From Methanobacterium sp964452085 (lineage in GTDB: Archaea > Methanobacteriota > Methanobacteria > Methanobacteriales > Methanobacteriaceae), in NCBI GenBank assembly GCA_964452085.1, contig CAYVKL010000004.1, forward strand, positions 248,001 to 312,000: DNA of 64,000 nucleotides. Direction: 5' to 3'. Numbering within the stretch: position 1 is the stretch's first letter; the number at the start of each line of letters is the position of its first letter. A model generated the notes under the pieces. The model was not told where the DNA came from. It did not search any database and saw only the letters and a program-made list of their open reading frames with translations. Below are positions 9,614 to 18,421 of this stretch, in pieces. The position numbers and the translations under genes are program-made.

Positions 9614-9800
9614 TAGCCCCTTCTCCTTTGGAATTAGTTCTATAATTATCAAATAAATTTGATAAAAAAGTACATTTTATTTTAACTGTTATATTGATAC
9701 ACTAAACATAAGTAGTTTTCATTATTATTTTTCAGGAGCAAAAAAAATTATAATTAAGGAAACTATTTTATACCAATATCATAATCAACCATAATTCTAT

Positions 9801-9854
9801 ATCTATAATCTATAATCTATAATCTATAATCTATAATCTATAATCTATAATCTA
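9801..9854. repeat. Seven-base microsatellite, unit ATCTATA, about 7.5 copies
   Basis: Seven perfect tandem copies of ATCTATA (9801-9849) followed by a partial copy that runs into the stop codon of the trmO-like gene (9852-9854). The repeat unit itself provides the last bases before the stop, so copy number changes would alter the 3' end or trailer of that gene. Confidence 0.95.
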
Positions 9855-10256
9855 GGGACAATCTATTTCAGGCCAAAATGGCTTTATATCAATCACCGGT
9901 GAATTGTCAAGAGCGTCTAACCATCTTACAGTTAAAACATTTCCTTCAATTTTCACCAGTTCCACCATGCACACTCCAAGCGGATTGGGTCTGACTGGAG
10001 CTCTGGTTGAAAAAACACCCCTTTTTTCAGTTTTTCCATGTGGAATTACCTTTAGAGAAGATGGTTCTGCACGGTCCATCCAGTAAATAACTATAAGGTT
10101 GGGACAGTCAAGAAGACCTTCCAGACCTTCCAAGTAATCCTCTAAAATAGTGATTCTGCTTAAATCATTGGAAAATCTTCCTTGATGAGGAGAACCTTTT
10201 TTTATCTTATAAGGAGAGTTAACAACTCCAATTGTTTTTAGTTTAATTAATTTCAT
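9852..10256 (-). CDS. trmO: TrmO/TsaA-like tRNA m6t6A37 methyltransferase
   Basis: 134 residues from the ATG at 10256, which has GGGTGG upstream and yields the family-typical start with IGVVNSPY; an earlier ATG adds 20 unlike residues. The UPF0066/TsaA fold motifs are clear: the GxF..xxS segment, LDCPNLIVIYWMDR, and RAPVRPNPLGVCMVEL, which forms the SAM pocket in TrmO. The enzyme N6-methylates threonylcarbamoyl-adenosine 37 in ANN-decoding tRNAs. The protein is the short archaeal form, without the C-terminal extension of E. coli TrmO. Monocistronic. Confidence 0.9.
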   Translation of the reverse strand: MKLIKLKTIGVVNSPYKIKKGSPHQGRFSNDLSRITILEDYLEGLEGLLDCPNLIVIYWMDRAEPSSLKVIPHGKTEKRGVFSTRAPVRPNPLGVCMVELVKIEGNVLTVRWLDALDNSPVIDIKPFWPEIDCP

Positions 10257-10363
10257 TAAAAAACCACCCCAATCCATACAAAAAATCTTGATTATTGAAC
10301 AGCAATATGAAAACAATAATTAAATGTATTTTTTTTTATTGACTTGAATTAGATGTTAGATAT

Positions 10364-10396
10364 TAGTCCAAATATAGTCCAAATATAGTCCAAATA
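10364..10396. repeat. 11-bp tandem repeat, three copies
   Basis: Three perfect copies of TAGTCCAAATA in tandem. The period is about one DNA helical turn. It lies ~50-140 bp upstream of the trmO-like gene and ~130 bp before the structured RNA candidate. Confidence 0.9.
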
Positions 10397-10522
10397 TTAG
10401 TTTAATTGCAATAAATTGGTTTAAGATTAATTTGGAATTAATTCAAAATAAAGTTAACCCTACGATTTTAAATAAATATAAATTTGTAGAATAGTCAATA
10501 ATCGAATATTTAAAGTTTATAC

Positions 10523-10632
10523 ATCAATGGAGAACCCCGCAGGGATTATTTGAATGGGGAGTTTTGGTTGGGCCCTGCGGGTATAATTTTAGGGAGGCAA
10601 ATAGTAGATATTGCTATTGCTTCTCCATTGAT
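10523..10632 (+). ncRNA. Candidate structured RNA with a three-way junction
   Basis: A 110-nt element folds by inspection into three perfect or nearly perfect helices. P1 is 12 bp: ATCAATGGAGAA at 10523-10534 with its exact complement at 10621-10632. P2 is 9 bp: CCCGCAGGG at 10536-10544 with CCCTGCGGG at 10573-10581, closing a 28-nt G-rich loop. P3 is 7 bp with one bulged A (10597-10604 with 10614-10620) and abuts P1 with no unpaired base. J1/2 is one nucleotide and J2/3 is 15. The element is GC-rich within an AT-rich 583-bp gap. TATA-like sequence at about 10467-10483 favours the + strand, but all pairs are Watson-Crick, so the strand is uncertain. It matches no riboswitch class I recognise. 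Confidence 0.6.
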
Positions 10633-10899
10633 CGTGGTTTAATAAAGTATTTGCACATCAAACTTAGATATCATCCTTTATATAGATTACGGAGACCTAA
10701 AAAATATTATATTGCAATATTAAGGAATAATAACAAAAAAATCCACCCTTGCTAATTTTTTTAACAGATAATATTTTTGATGAACACTACCCAGATTCAA
10801 TTGATTGCAGAACATATATTATGATTTCTTAGATATGATGGTAGAAATAAGCACTGCTAGACTATAACATCGAAAAATAATCTTTACCTGAATCAATTA

Positions 10900-11352
10900 T
10901 TACTGGGGGTTTATGAGTAATGTTGCCACATAAACGCCTATTGTTTCATTAACAGAAGGGTATGGATCTACTTTGACTAATTTAACATTGTATCCATTAA
11001 CATTTGTCTGACTCTGAGTTTGATTGGAGTTTAATGTGAGATTGAAAGTTTCATTGGTTTGATTATTTTGAAAACTAAAAACTGCTTTAACCTGACCCGG
11101 CCAAACACATACTGCTCCTTCAGGGCATCTGGAATCTTCAGTAACATTTAAAAAAGTAATTGATATATTATCAGAATTAAAGACTGCTGTTTGGTTAATT
11201 TTAATTTGAAAATTTTTATTAAAAGAGGCATCAACTGGAGTATTCTGGGTTTTATTAGCTTCAGAAGGTAAAGGATAATATAAAACTCCCAAAACTATAA
11301 TTATTATCACAAATACCAACATTATGGATGAATATAATGTTTTTTGTTTCAT
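10900..11352 (-). CDS. Exported or membrane-anchored protein, Asn-rich
   Basis: 150 residues. An N-terminal hydrophobic helix (about 8-27) acts as signal anchor, followed by an extracellular domain with several potential N-glycosylation sequons (NIT/NVT/NQT type). The core segment FLNVTEDSRCPEGAVCVWPGQ has the DSRCPxGxxCxW pattern seen in small secreted beta-domain proteins of unknown function; its two cysteines could form a disulfide. No close functional assignment. AGAGAA lies upstream of the ATG. Apparently monocistronic. Confidence 0.7.
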   Translation of the reverse strand: MKQKTLYSSIMLVFVIIIIVLGVLYYPLPSEANKTQNTPVDASFNKNFQIKINQTAVFNSDNISITFLNVTEDSRCPEGAVCVWPGQVKAVFSFQNNQTNETFNLTLNSNQTQSQTNVNGYNVKLVKVDPYPSVNETIGVYVATLLINPQ

Positions 11353-11582
11353 TTCTCTATTGAATTAGATTTAAGATTTTATAAAATTACCAATCTTTAA
11401 ATTGGTTAACAACTTATGGATCAATCTAATTTATAAAAAGATATGTTTATTGGCCATTAGTATTTCTTCGTTAAAATCTTTTTACTTATGAAACTATAAC
11501 TAAAGGCAATCTTTAATGATTTTACTTTAATAATACATCTAATCCTAAACAAAAAGTATTAAGGTAAACCGAAATTTATTGT

Positions 11583-11741
11583 TTAATTTCCGGTTTTACT
11601 CTTAGTTTTGTCATCACCCAGAATTTTTTTAATATTACGAAGTCTTTCATCATTTATGGAAGGTCTAGTTGATTCTTCGGGAGAATTAGTTCGTGATTTT
11701 CCAAAAATATTTTCACCCCCTAAAGAATATAATTTTTTCAC
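11583..11741 (-). CDS. Candidate 52-residue small protein
   Basis: An ORF with a GTG start at 11741 and AAGG seven bases upstream, ending TAA at 11583. The product is basic and hydrophilic; its C-terminal half (SINDERLRNIKKILGDDK) has the composition of a real amphipathic helix rather than of AT-rich noise, and the codons are balanced. It lies alone in a 526-bp gap between two genes on the same strand. No homolog is recognised. Confidence 0.45.
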   Translation of the reverse strand: MKKLYSLGGENIFGKSRTNSPEESTRPSINDERLRNIKKILGDDKTKSKTGN

Positions 11742-11879
11742 TTAACCTTAAAACTTCATGTGACTATATTCACAAAGAATTTTTTTAATAAATATGATTA
11801 TCTATATTTAATTTTATTTTCGTCTCCAGTCATCCCGAAATGATTTAAATGCTTATTAAAAAAATAAGAATTATTTTAA

Positions 11880-13076
11880 TCAATATATCTGGCACATTAA
11901 TTCTTCAGGGGGTTCTCTGAATGATAATATTACTTTTAAAATACATAAAAGAGTTAATATTCCTAGAATTAAGAATCCTGGAAGTATTGAACCTAAAAAA
12001 CCAGTGATAATTACCAGGAATATAATGATGTAATATGGTATTCTAAAATAAAGTAAAACTTTGCTTTGGCACTCCTGCCAGTTGAATGATGATAAAAATA
12101 TAAAACTCAATGAAAAGAATGCTAAAGCAAGAGAGAAACATAAAAGCCATATTTCACCGGATTCCATAATTCCCATGTTGGAGTATATTACTTGCTTTAT
12201 CCCTATTGCCGTGCCTGCAATTCCTACTAAGAGTGGAAAGTGTGCGTAAAGCCATAATTGATATCTGCCAATATTTTCTCCTTTTTCTTCCACTCTGGCC
12301 TCAGCACCTCTGGCTTCTTCAAAATATCCCCACCATATACTGAATGCTACTAAGAGGCCAAGAATGCAAATAATTCCATTACTTAAATTTAAACCCAATG
12401 TCCCAATTAAATAAACAACTCCCACCACTGCTTCTCCTATGAGGATTATGGTTAAAAGTCCAAACCTTTCTGGAAGGTGAGAAGGATGGAGAGGGAATTT
12501 TTGTTGCAATTTACCTGCAGTTAAGGGTGTTGCCAGATCCACAGCAATGGCCAGGCACCAGAGAACAAAACGCCAGGGTGAAGGTACAAAAGCAGAGATT
12601 ACCCATAAAATAGCTGCTAATCCAAATCCAATGGCGTAGTGCCGGGTTAGTGGGCTTGTTTCAGGGATGCTTCTACCTGCTATTAGATATTCAGCCACAA
12701 GCATAAACCTTAATAATGCATAAGAAAGAGCAAAAGCAGGTCCTGTTGCACCTAAGGCATCTTTAGCATTGATGGCCATAAAAGCAACAACAATCATCTG
12801 GGCCATGGTGTAAAGCCTGTGCATAACGTCATCAGTACCGAAACGACTGAGATATATGGTATGACCAAGCCAACCCCACCATATTGCAAAAAATAAAGGT
12901 ATTGATTCGAGAAATGAAGTAAAAGAATAATCATAAGTAATATCTAGTGCTAATAATGATATTGCGGCAACAAATATAAGATCAAATAATAATTCTAACC
13001 AATTAGCATGTCTTTCCTCTTCATCATCTTCAAAATGTGATGTTAGAGGTTTTATGAGATCTTTTCTGAGTTTCAT
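11880..13076 (-). CDS. ltrA: LtrA family membrane protein
   Basis: 398 residues with about ten hydrophobic helices. The N terminus has the family hallmark ERHANWLELLFDLIFVAAI (about 21-39). Further family features are the WWGWLGHTIYLSRF loop, LPERFGLLTIILIGEAVVGV in the middle, and WWGYFEEARG near residue 250. 'Low temperature requirement A' proteins are widespread and their transport or enzymatic role is unknown. Transcribed alone. A 713-bp gene-free region lies upstream. Confidence 0.88.
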   Translation of the reverse strand: MKLRKDLIKPLTSHFEDDEEERHANWLELLFDLIFVAAISLLALDITYDYSFTSFLESIPLFFAIWWGWLGHTIYLSRFGTDDVMHRLYTMAQMIVVAFMAINAKDALGATGPAFALSYALLRFMLVAEYLIAGRSIPETSPLTRHYAIGFGLAAILWVISAFVPSPWRFVLWCLAIAVDLATPLTAGKLQQKFPLHPSHLPERFGLLTIILIGEAVVGVVYLIGTLGLNLSNGIICILGLLVAFSIWWGYFEEARGAEARVEEKGENIGRYQLWLYAHFPLLVGIAGTAIGIKQVIYSNMGIMESGEIWLLCFSLALAFFSLSFIFLSSFNWQECQSKVLLYFRIPYYIIIFLVIITGFLGSILPGFLILGILTLLCILKVILSFREPPEELMCQIY

Positions 13077-13789
13077 TTAAAACCCATACCGGATATTTAA
13101 TATGGTAATTATTCATTAGGTCATTAATAGGATTATTTAATTTTTAATGCCCGTTTAATCCTCAGTTCTGATATATCGCATGATTTAGCTATAAACCCCT
13201 TATTTAAATTTGTATTTAAATAGATATTATATCTTTAAGTATAAATCCTAATTCAAGTATTTTAAAAATTTTATAGTAATTTGAAGTTTGCCTTATGAAA
13301 TATTAGCTCTTGAAAATCTCAAACATTCCAATTAGATTATTTAGTACAGATATAATTAGAATAAACAAACATAAGAATTTTTTTTAATGGATTAGTACAC
13401 AGATATATTTATTTATTCATTGTACATATATTTAAATACAATATTGCTACAAGAAGTAATAAGGTGAATTAAGGTGATTGTTAAAATTTAATTTTGTGTA
13501 AATTATTTATCAAAATTTAATTTGATTGACATAACAGAAACATCTGAATAGGTTATATTCATGCCTTTACACCGCCTCCGTAAAGAATGCATGGCAACAG
13601 TCACTGGGGTCTTAAGGCCTCAGAGACTCACTTTTTTTATTTTATTTTAAATAAATATTTTTTTTAAAGTTTAATTCATTTAATAAGTATTATAAGTTAT
13701 TAATTAAACTTATAACCGCACATATAGGCTGATATTAAAATATAAAAATTTATTAATTATGGTGTTTTAAGATGGATTAGGATGATAAT
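13077..13789. other. Long intergenic region, gene-free apart from the sRNA candidate
   Basis: 713 bp, very AT-rich, between divergent ltrA and the 104-residue protein gene. Apart from the sRNA candidate (13558-13638) I see only TATA-like stretches (for example near 13405-13440) and T-runs after the hairpin. No ORF with plausible composition. Confidence 0.5.
13558..13638 (+). ncRNA. Candidate sRNA with anti-Shine-Dalgarno loop and intrinsic terminator
   Basis: Two consecutive hairpins end in a U-tract. Hairpin 1 pairs CATGC (13560-13564) with GCATG (13589-13593) and CTTTAC (13565-13570) with GTAAAG (13580-13585), leaving a 3-nt AAT bulge and a 9-nt loop, ACCGCCTCC. Hairpin 2 (13599-13628) has 12 pairs with one A.A mismatch around a TTAA loop and is followed after three bases by T7 at 13632. 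The loop exposes CCUCC, complementary to the GGAGG of ribosome binding sites. The U-tract fixes the + strand. It could be an independent sRNA or a terminated leader of the gene at 13790. Confidence 0.6.
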
Positions 13790-14104
13790 ATGACTGAACA
13801 CAATAAACAAAAATACACCAGTTCCATGGATGTGAAGGATGAAAATGGAGACATCTTAGGGGCAGTTTGTGTAACGCCATCAAAGGAAATTGGCAAAAGA
13901 GACATTTTATTAATGGATGAAAGAACAGGCACACAATCCGTCAGAAGCACCACTGAACTGATTAACATGCTTTCCAAAAAGAAAGTCCCTTTTAACGAAC
14001 GCAAACTAGTATTAGACTTTTTAGCTGAAAGACTCAGATTTTTAGAACAGGAATTAACCATAAACACTTTAAAATCATTAAATGGTGTTAAAGAAAATAA
14101 ATAA
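13790..14104 (+). CDS. Small hypothetical protein
   Basis: 104 residues, soluble, with no cysteines. The N-terminal half looks like short beta strands (SSMDVKDENGDILGAVCVT...), and the C-terminal ~45 residues form a charged helix (KVPFNERKLVLDFLAERLRFLEQEL). The start has no strong Shine-Dalgarno (GATGATAAT upstream). I do not recognise a family. It precedes the two-component operon by 140 bp on the same strand, but is separated by AT-rich promoter-like sequence. Confidence 0.65.
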   Translation: MTEHNKQKYTSSMDVKDENGDILGAVCVTPSKEIGKRDILLMDERTGTQSVRSTTELINMLSKKKVPFNERKLVLDFLAERLRFLEQELTINTLKSLNGVKENK

Positions 14105-14244
14105 TTCAACAAATCAAATAATAATCAACAAGTGATAATTAAAGAATTCAAGATTTATAATTATAAAAAAAGTGTAATTTAAAAAATTAGTATTAGAAAT
14201 ATTATAAATAATTCATTAGTAGAAATTCGTTTTTCTTTATTATA

Positions 14245-16965
14245 ATGCAGGAGGGGGCTGAATTTACAGGGAGAAATCAATTAAAAAAACATACTCCAGA
14301 CATTGATGAATTAATTGGCATAATTGATTTTTCACCTATTCCCCAATTTGTGATAGATAAAGATCACCAAGTTGTTCATTGGAATAAAGCTCTAGAAAAA
14401 TACAGCAACATAAAATCAAGTGAAGTTATAGCTACCGATAAACATTGGAAAGCTTTTTATAATGAAAAGAGACCCTGTATGGTGGATTTACTGGTTGAAG
14501 AAGATTTTGAAAGTATTCCTCAATGGTTTCCAAATAATCGCAGGTCTGAACTGGTGGAAGGGTCTTATGAAGCTGAAAATTTCTTTTCAAACTTGGGAGT
14601 CACAGGTAAATACTTTCATTTTACATCATCCACTATTGTAAATGATAATGGGGAGATTATTGGTGGTTTAGAATCTTTTGAAGACATTACGGAGCGAAAA
14701 CTGGCAGTCAGAGATCTAAAAGAAAGTGAAAAGAAATTCAGGAGCCTAATTGAAAATCTCAATGTGGGAGTTTACCGCAACACCCCTGACCTTGAAGGAC
14801 ATTTTATTCAGGTTAACCCTGCTTTAGCACGCATGTTTGAATATGAATCTACCCAAGAGATAATGAAAATAAATATATCTGACCTTTACATGAATCCCCT
14901 AAAAAGAAAAGAATTTTTGGAAGAAATAAACAAGCAAGGATCTGTTACAGGTAATGAATTACAATTAAAAAAGAAAAATAATGCTCCTTTATGGGTTTCT
15001 GTATCAGCACAGGCTCATTATACGGATGATGGTTCCATTGACTGGATTGATGGAATTGTTGAGGACATAACTCACAGGAAGATTGCCGAAGAAAAACTTA
15101 CAAAAAGCGAGAAACGCTACCGTTCTATAGTTGAAAATATCAATGATGGCTTTTGTATACATGACTTTAAAGGGACTATTCATGATTGCAATGAAAACTT
15201 CGCTTTAATGTTTGATTCAACACCGAGAACCATAATTGGATCCAACTTAAATGATCTAAGTAGTCCCCCAATCAGTGGCGAAAAATACAGCAGAATTACA
15301 AAATTAAAAAAAACTGGTACGATTGAATTTGATGCTGATTTTAAAAATAAAAATGGGGATAATTCATATTATAATATAAAATCAACTGTTGTCTCAAATA
15401 AAGGTGACGGGCGCGTGCAAAGCTTTTTCAGAGACGTGACCAAACGGAGAAAAATGGAAGAAATACTGCAGGAAAGTGAAAACAAAGCACAAAAACGTCT
15501 TGCAGAGATTGAAGCCATCTATAATTCAGCACCCATTGGCCTATGTGTGCTGGATAGTGAACTACGTTATGTGCGTATTAATGATCTTATGGCGGAATTC
15601 AATGGGTTTTCACCTGAAAAACACATTGGAAAAACAATTAACGAACTGCTACCTGATCTTTCCACACAGGCTGAAGACGCGGCACGTGAAGTTTTTCAAT
15701 CCGGGGAAAAAATTTTTGACAGAGAATTTAATGGTTTAACTGCAGCTCAACCAGGAGTTCTTCGAACTTGGATAGAACAATGGTATCCGCTAAAAGATTC
15801 CACTAATAATGTAATAGGGGTTAATGTTGCTGCTTTGGAAATAACTGACATGAAAAAAGCAGAGGAAACCCTTAAAAAATCTGAAGAAAAATTACGTCTG
15901 GCAATTGAAGGTGCTGATGCTGGTATGTGGTTTTGGGACCTTGAAAAAGGTCTGATGGAATGGACTGACCGATCTAAGAACATTTTCGGCATTGAACCTC
16001 AAATGAAACTTACATATGATATTTTTTTAAGCGCAGTTCATCCTGACGACAGGGATGCTGTTGATGAAGCAACAGGTAGAACTTTGAATGATGGTGATGA
16101 GTTTAAGGTGGAAATGAGAACCGTATGGCCGGATGGATCCATTCACTGGGTGTATTCCCTTGGTCGAGTATTTTATGATGTTCAGGATACTGCTAAAGAG
16201 ATGATTGGAATAGCAATCGACATCACTGATGCCAAAATGGCTGAACAAGAACTTAAGGAAACCTTAAAACAGCTGAAAAGGTCCAATGCCGAGTTGGAGC
16301 AGTTTGCTTATGTTGCCTCACACGATCTTCAAGAACCTCTTAGAATGATAACCAGTTTTCTTCAACTCTTGCAACGCCGTTATGAACATAAACTTGATTC
16401 TGATGCCAATGAATTCATACAGTTCGCAGTTGATGGTGCTGCTCGGATGCAAGAATTAGTAAACGATCTATTGGCATATTCACGCATAGAACGCTCTACT
16501 GGTGCATTTGAAGAAGTGAATACTGAAGAAATTTTGAAACAGATCATTTTTGATTCCAAAGTGTTAGTAGAAGAGCATAATGCAAATATCAGTTATGACC
16601 ATCTCCCTGTGGTGAAAGCAGATTATCCTCAATTAGTGCAGGTTTTTCAGAACCTTATAAATAACTCCATCAAATACAATGCCCAGGATCAACCCCGTGT
16701 TCACGTAAGTGCTATAAAAAATGATAATGATTGGATTTTTAAAATAGAAGATAATGGGATTGGTATTGATCCTGCTCATGGAGATCGTATATTCAAAATA
16801 TTCCAGCGTTTACATGCTCGTAATGAATACGAAGGAACTGGTATTGGTCTGGCTATTGCAAAGAGGATTGTGGAAAGACACGGAGGGATGATCTGGTATG
16901 ATTCTAACCCCGGTGAAGGATCAATATTCTATTTCAATCTCCCCCAAGAAGAGGTACTATTATGA
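14245..16965 (+). CDS. Multi-PAS sensor histidine kinase
   Basis: 906-residue cytoplasmic kinase without membrane helices. About five PAS/PAC units are readable, each ending in an ITERK/ITHRK/VTKRR/ITDMK/ITDAK-type linker (near residues 150, 275, 395, 540 and 665). The HisKA dimerisation helix follows with phospho-acceptor His693 in ASHDLQEPLR, then the HATPase domain with NLINNSIKYN, DNGIGI and GTGIGLAIAKRI. The phytochrome/Cph1-type H-box pairs it with Rcp1-like regulators, one of which is the next gene (4-bp ATGA overlap). The ATG has no upstream ribosome site; a TATA-like ATATTATAAATAA ~40 bp upstream suggests a very short leader. Confidence 0.9.
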   Translation: MQEGAEFTGRNQLKKHTPDIDELIGIIDFSPIPQFVIDKDHQVVHWNKALEKYSNIKSSEVIATDKHWKAFYNEKRPCMVDLLVEEDFESIPQWFPNNRRSELVEGSYEAENFFSNLGVTGKYFHFTSSTIVNDNGEIIGGLESFEDITERKLAVRDLKESEKKFRSLIENLNVGVYRNTPDLEGHFIQVNPALARMFEYESTQEIMKINISDLYMNPLKRKEFLEEINKQGSVTGNELQLKKKNNAPLWVSVSAQAHYTDDGSIDWIDGIVEDITHRKIAEEKLTKSEKRYRSIVENINDGFCIHDFKGTIHDCNENFALMFDSTPRTIIGSNLNDLSSPPISGEKYSRITKLKKTGTIEFDADFKNKNGDNSYYNIKSTVVSNKGDGRVQSFFRDVTKRRKMEEILQESENKAQKRLAEIEAIYNSAPIGLCVLDSELRYVRINDLMAEFNGFSPEKHIGKTINELLPDLSTQAEDAAREVFQSGEKIFDREFNGLTAAQPGVLRTWIEQWYPLKDSTNNVIGVNVAALEITDMKKAEETLKKSEEKLRLAIEGADAGMWFWDLEKGLMEWTDRSKNIFGIEPQMKLTYDIFLSAVHPDDRDAVDEATGRTLNDGDEFKVEMRTVWPDGSIHWVYSLGRVFYDVQDTAKEMIGIAIDITDAKMAEQELKETLKQLKRSNAELEQFAYVASHDLQEPLRMITSFLQLLQRRYEHKLDSDANEFIQFAVDGAARMQELVNDLLAYSRIERSTGAFEEVNTEEILKQIIFDSKVLVEEHNANISYDHLPVVKADYPQLVQVFQNLINNSIKYNAQDQPRVHVSAIKNDNDWIFKIEDNGIGIDPAHGDRIFKIFQRLHARNEYEGTGIGLAIAKRIVERHGGMIWYDSNPGEGSIFYFNLPQEEVLL

Positions 16966-17423
16966 TTTCAAACCCAAGAAACACAGTAGAGGTTTTATTA
17001 GTTGAAGATAATCCTGGAGATGTGCGCTTAATTCAGGAAGTTTTCAAGGAAGCTAAAATTAAAAACATTCTTCACGTGGCTATTGATGGTGAGAAAGCAA
17101 TGGAATTTCTCCGAATGAAAGGAAAAGCCACACTGGGGAGATTGCCTGACCTGATATTGTTGGATTTGAATTTGCCTAAAAAAGATGGAAGGACTGTTTT
17201 AAAGGAAATAAAAGATGATAATCATCTTAAATGCATCCCTGTAGTGGTTTTAACCAGTTCAATTAGGGAAGAGGATTTAATTGAAACTTACCGAAACAAT
17301 GCCAACTGTTACATACCTAAACCAGTGAATCTAAACCAGTTAATTAGAGTTATTGAGAATATTGGAGATTTCTGGATGAACACCGTTAAACTTCCCCCTA
17401 GAAGATTTTCAGGTGATTATTAA
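16962..17423 (+). CDS. Rcp1-like response regulator
   Basis: 153-residue single-domain receiver. Acidic pocket EDNPGD (about 17-22), phospho-acceptor Asp in LILLDLNLPKKDG, switch Thr in VVVLTSS, and Lys in YIPKPVN are all present. The EDNPGDVRLI opening is typical of the Rcp1 group that partners phytochrome-like kinases. There is no output domain, so it acts by protein contact or as a phosphorelay intermediate. The start overlaps the kinase stop (ATGA), so co-translation with the kinase is expected. Confidence 0.92.
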   Translation: MISNPRNTVEVLLVEDNPGDVRLIQEVFKEAKIKNILHVAIDGEKAMEFLRMKGKATLGRLPDLILLDLNLPKKDGRTVLKEIKDDNHLKCIPVVVLTSSIREEDLIETYRNNANCYIPKPVNLNQLIRVIENIGDFWMNTVKLPPRRFSGDY

Positions 17424-18358
17424 TGAGTACTGATAACAACCTTCATATCCTTCTGGTAGAAGATAACCCTGGTGACGCCATAATTATTAAGGAAATGTTT
17501 CATGAAATTCCTAAAATAAATTTTAAAATATCCCATACCATTCGCTTGCAAGAGGGAATGGAAGCAACCCAAAAGGAAAATTTTGACCTAATTCTTCTTG
17601 ATCTCCAACTTCCTGACAGTGAAGGTATTGAAACTTTTAATCGCTTAAATGAGATTGCAGCTGAAATACCCATTATCATTCTAACCGGTCTTGAAGATGA
17701 AGAATTTGCTATTGAGATTGTGGGAGAAGGTGCTCAGGATTATCTGGTTAAAGGACAATTCGGTAGCAAATTATTGGCCCGTTGTATAAATTATTCCATT
17801 GAACGTAAACAAATTGAACGAAAATTATCAGAAAGTGAAGAGAAATACCGATTAATGGTTGAGAAAACCCACTCAGGAGTTTTTTTTGTTAATTCTAGAA
17901 ACGAATTAAGCTATGTAAATAAACAAATGGCAAAAATGTTAGGTTTCCAGGTTTCTGAAATGATAAATAAAAACATTTCCAAATTCACCAACCAGGAAGG
18001 AGATTCCTGCTTTAAGGAACATTTGAATAGTATTCGTAATGGAACAGAAATACGGAAAAAATTGGCACAAACCTATGAATTGGAATTCGTAAACAAAAAT
18101 GGATCTAGTTTATGGGCATTAGTATCCACAAATCCATTATATAAACAAAATGGAGAATATTTGGGAGCTGTTTCCATAATGACAGATATTAGCTCACGTA
18201 AAGGAGTTGAAAAATCATTAATTGACACCATGATTGAAAAAGATAAGGATTTCTTCTTAATTATGGCTAATATGGTAGAAGCAATGAAACCACTTATTCA
18301 AAAAAATCATATTGTGGAAGGTCAAAATTTCGAGGATTATAATGATAAATTCACTTGA
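17423..18358 (+). CDS. Receiver-PAS protein
   Basis: 311 residues: an N-terminal receiver domain (EDNPGD, LILLDLQLPDSEG, IIILTGLEDEE, YLVKG; residues about 6-125) and a PAS domain (about 140-265, ending in ISSRKGVE). The C-terminal ~45 residues are helical, without any kinase, GGDEF or DNA-binding domain. It is the third gene of the operon and shares one base with the preceding stop codon (TAATG). A receiver fused to a lone PAS suggests a phosphorylation-gated sensory adaptor; output unknown. Confidence 0.88.
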   Translation: MSTDNNLHILLVEDNPGDAIIIKEMFHEIPKINFKISHTIRLQEGMEATQKENFDLILLDLQLPDSEGIETFNRLNEIAAEIPIIILTGLEDEEFAIEIVGEGAQDYLVKGQFGSKLLARCINYSIERKQIERKLSESEEKYRLMVEKTHSGVFFVNSRNELSYVNKQMAKMLGFQVSEMINKNISKFTNQEGDSCFKEHLNSIRNGTEIRKKLAQTYELEFVNKNGSSLWALVSTNPLYKQNGEYLGAVSIMTDISSRKGVEKSLIDTMIEKDKDFFLIMANMVEAMKPLIQKNHIVEGQNFEDYNDKFT

Positions 18359-18421
18359 AAAAGAATCTCCTGAAAACAAAAATTACCATTAATCAATGGA
18401 TAAATCCATCATTTATCTAAA

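Noticed and set aside
10523..10632. MITE or insertion sequence remnant
   Set aside because: The 12-bp ends are inverted, but no target-site duplication flanks them and a second nested helix points to RNA. Not excluded; a copy-number search would decide.
10564..10755. 63-codon frame on the + strand
   Set aside because: It lies across the three-way-junction RNA candidate, has Tyr/Arg/Cys-heavy composition and runs through AT-rich DNA; the RNA fold explains the sequence better.
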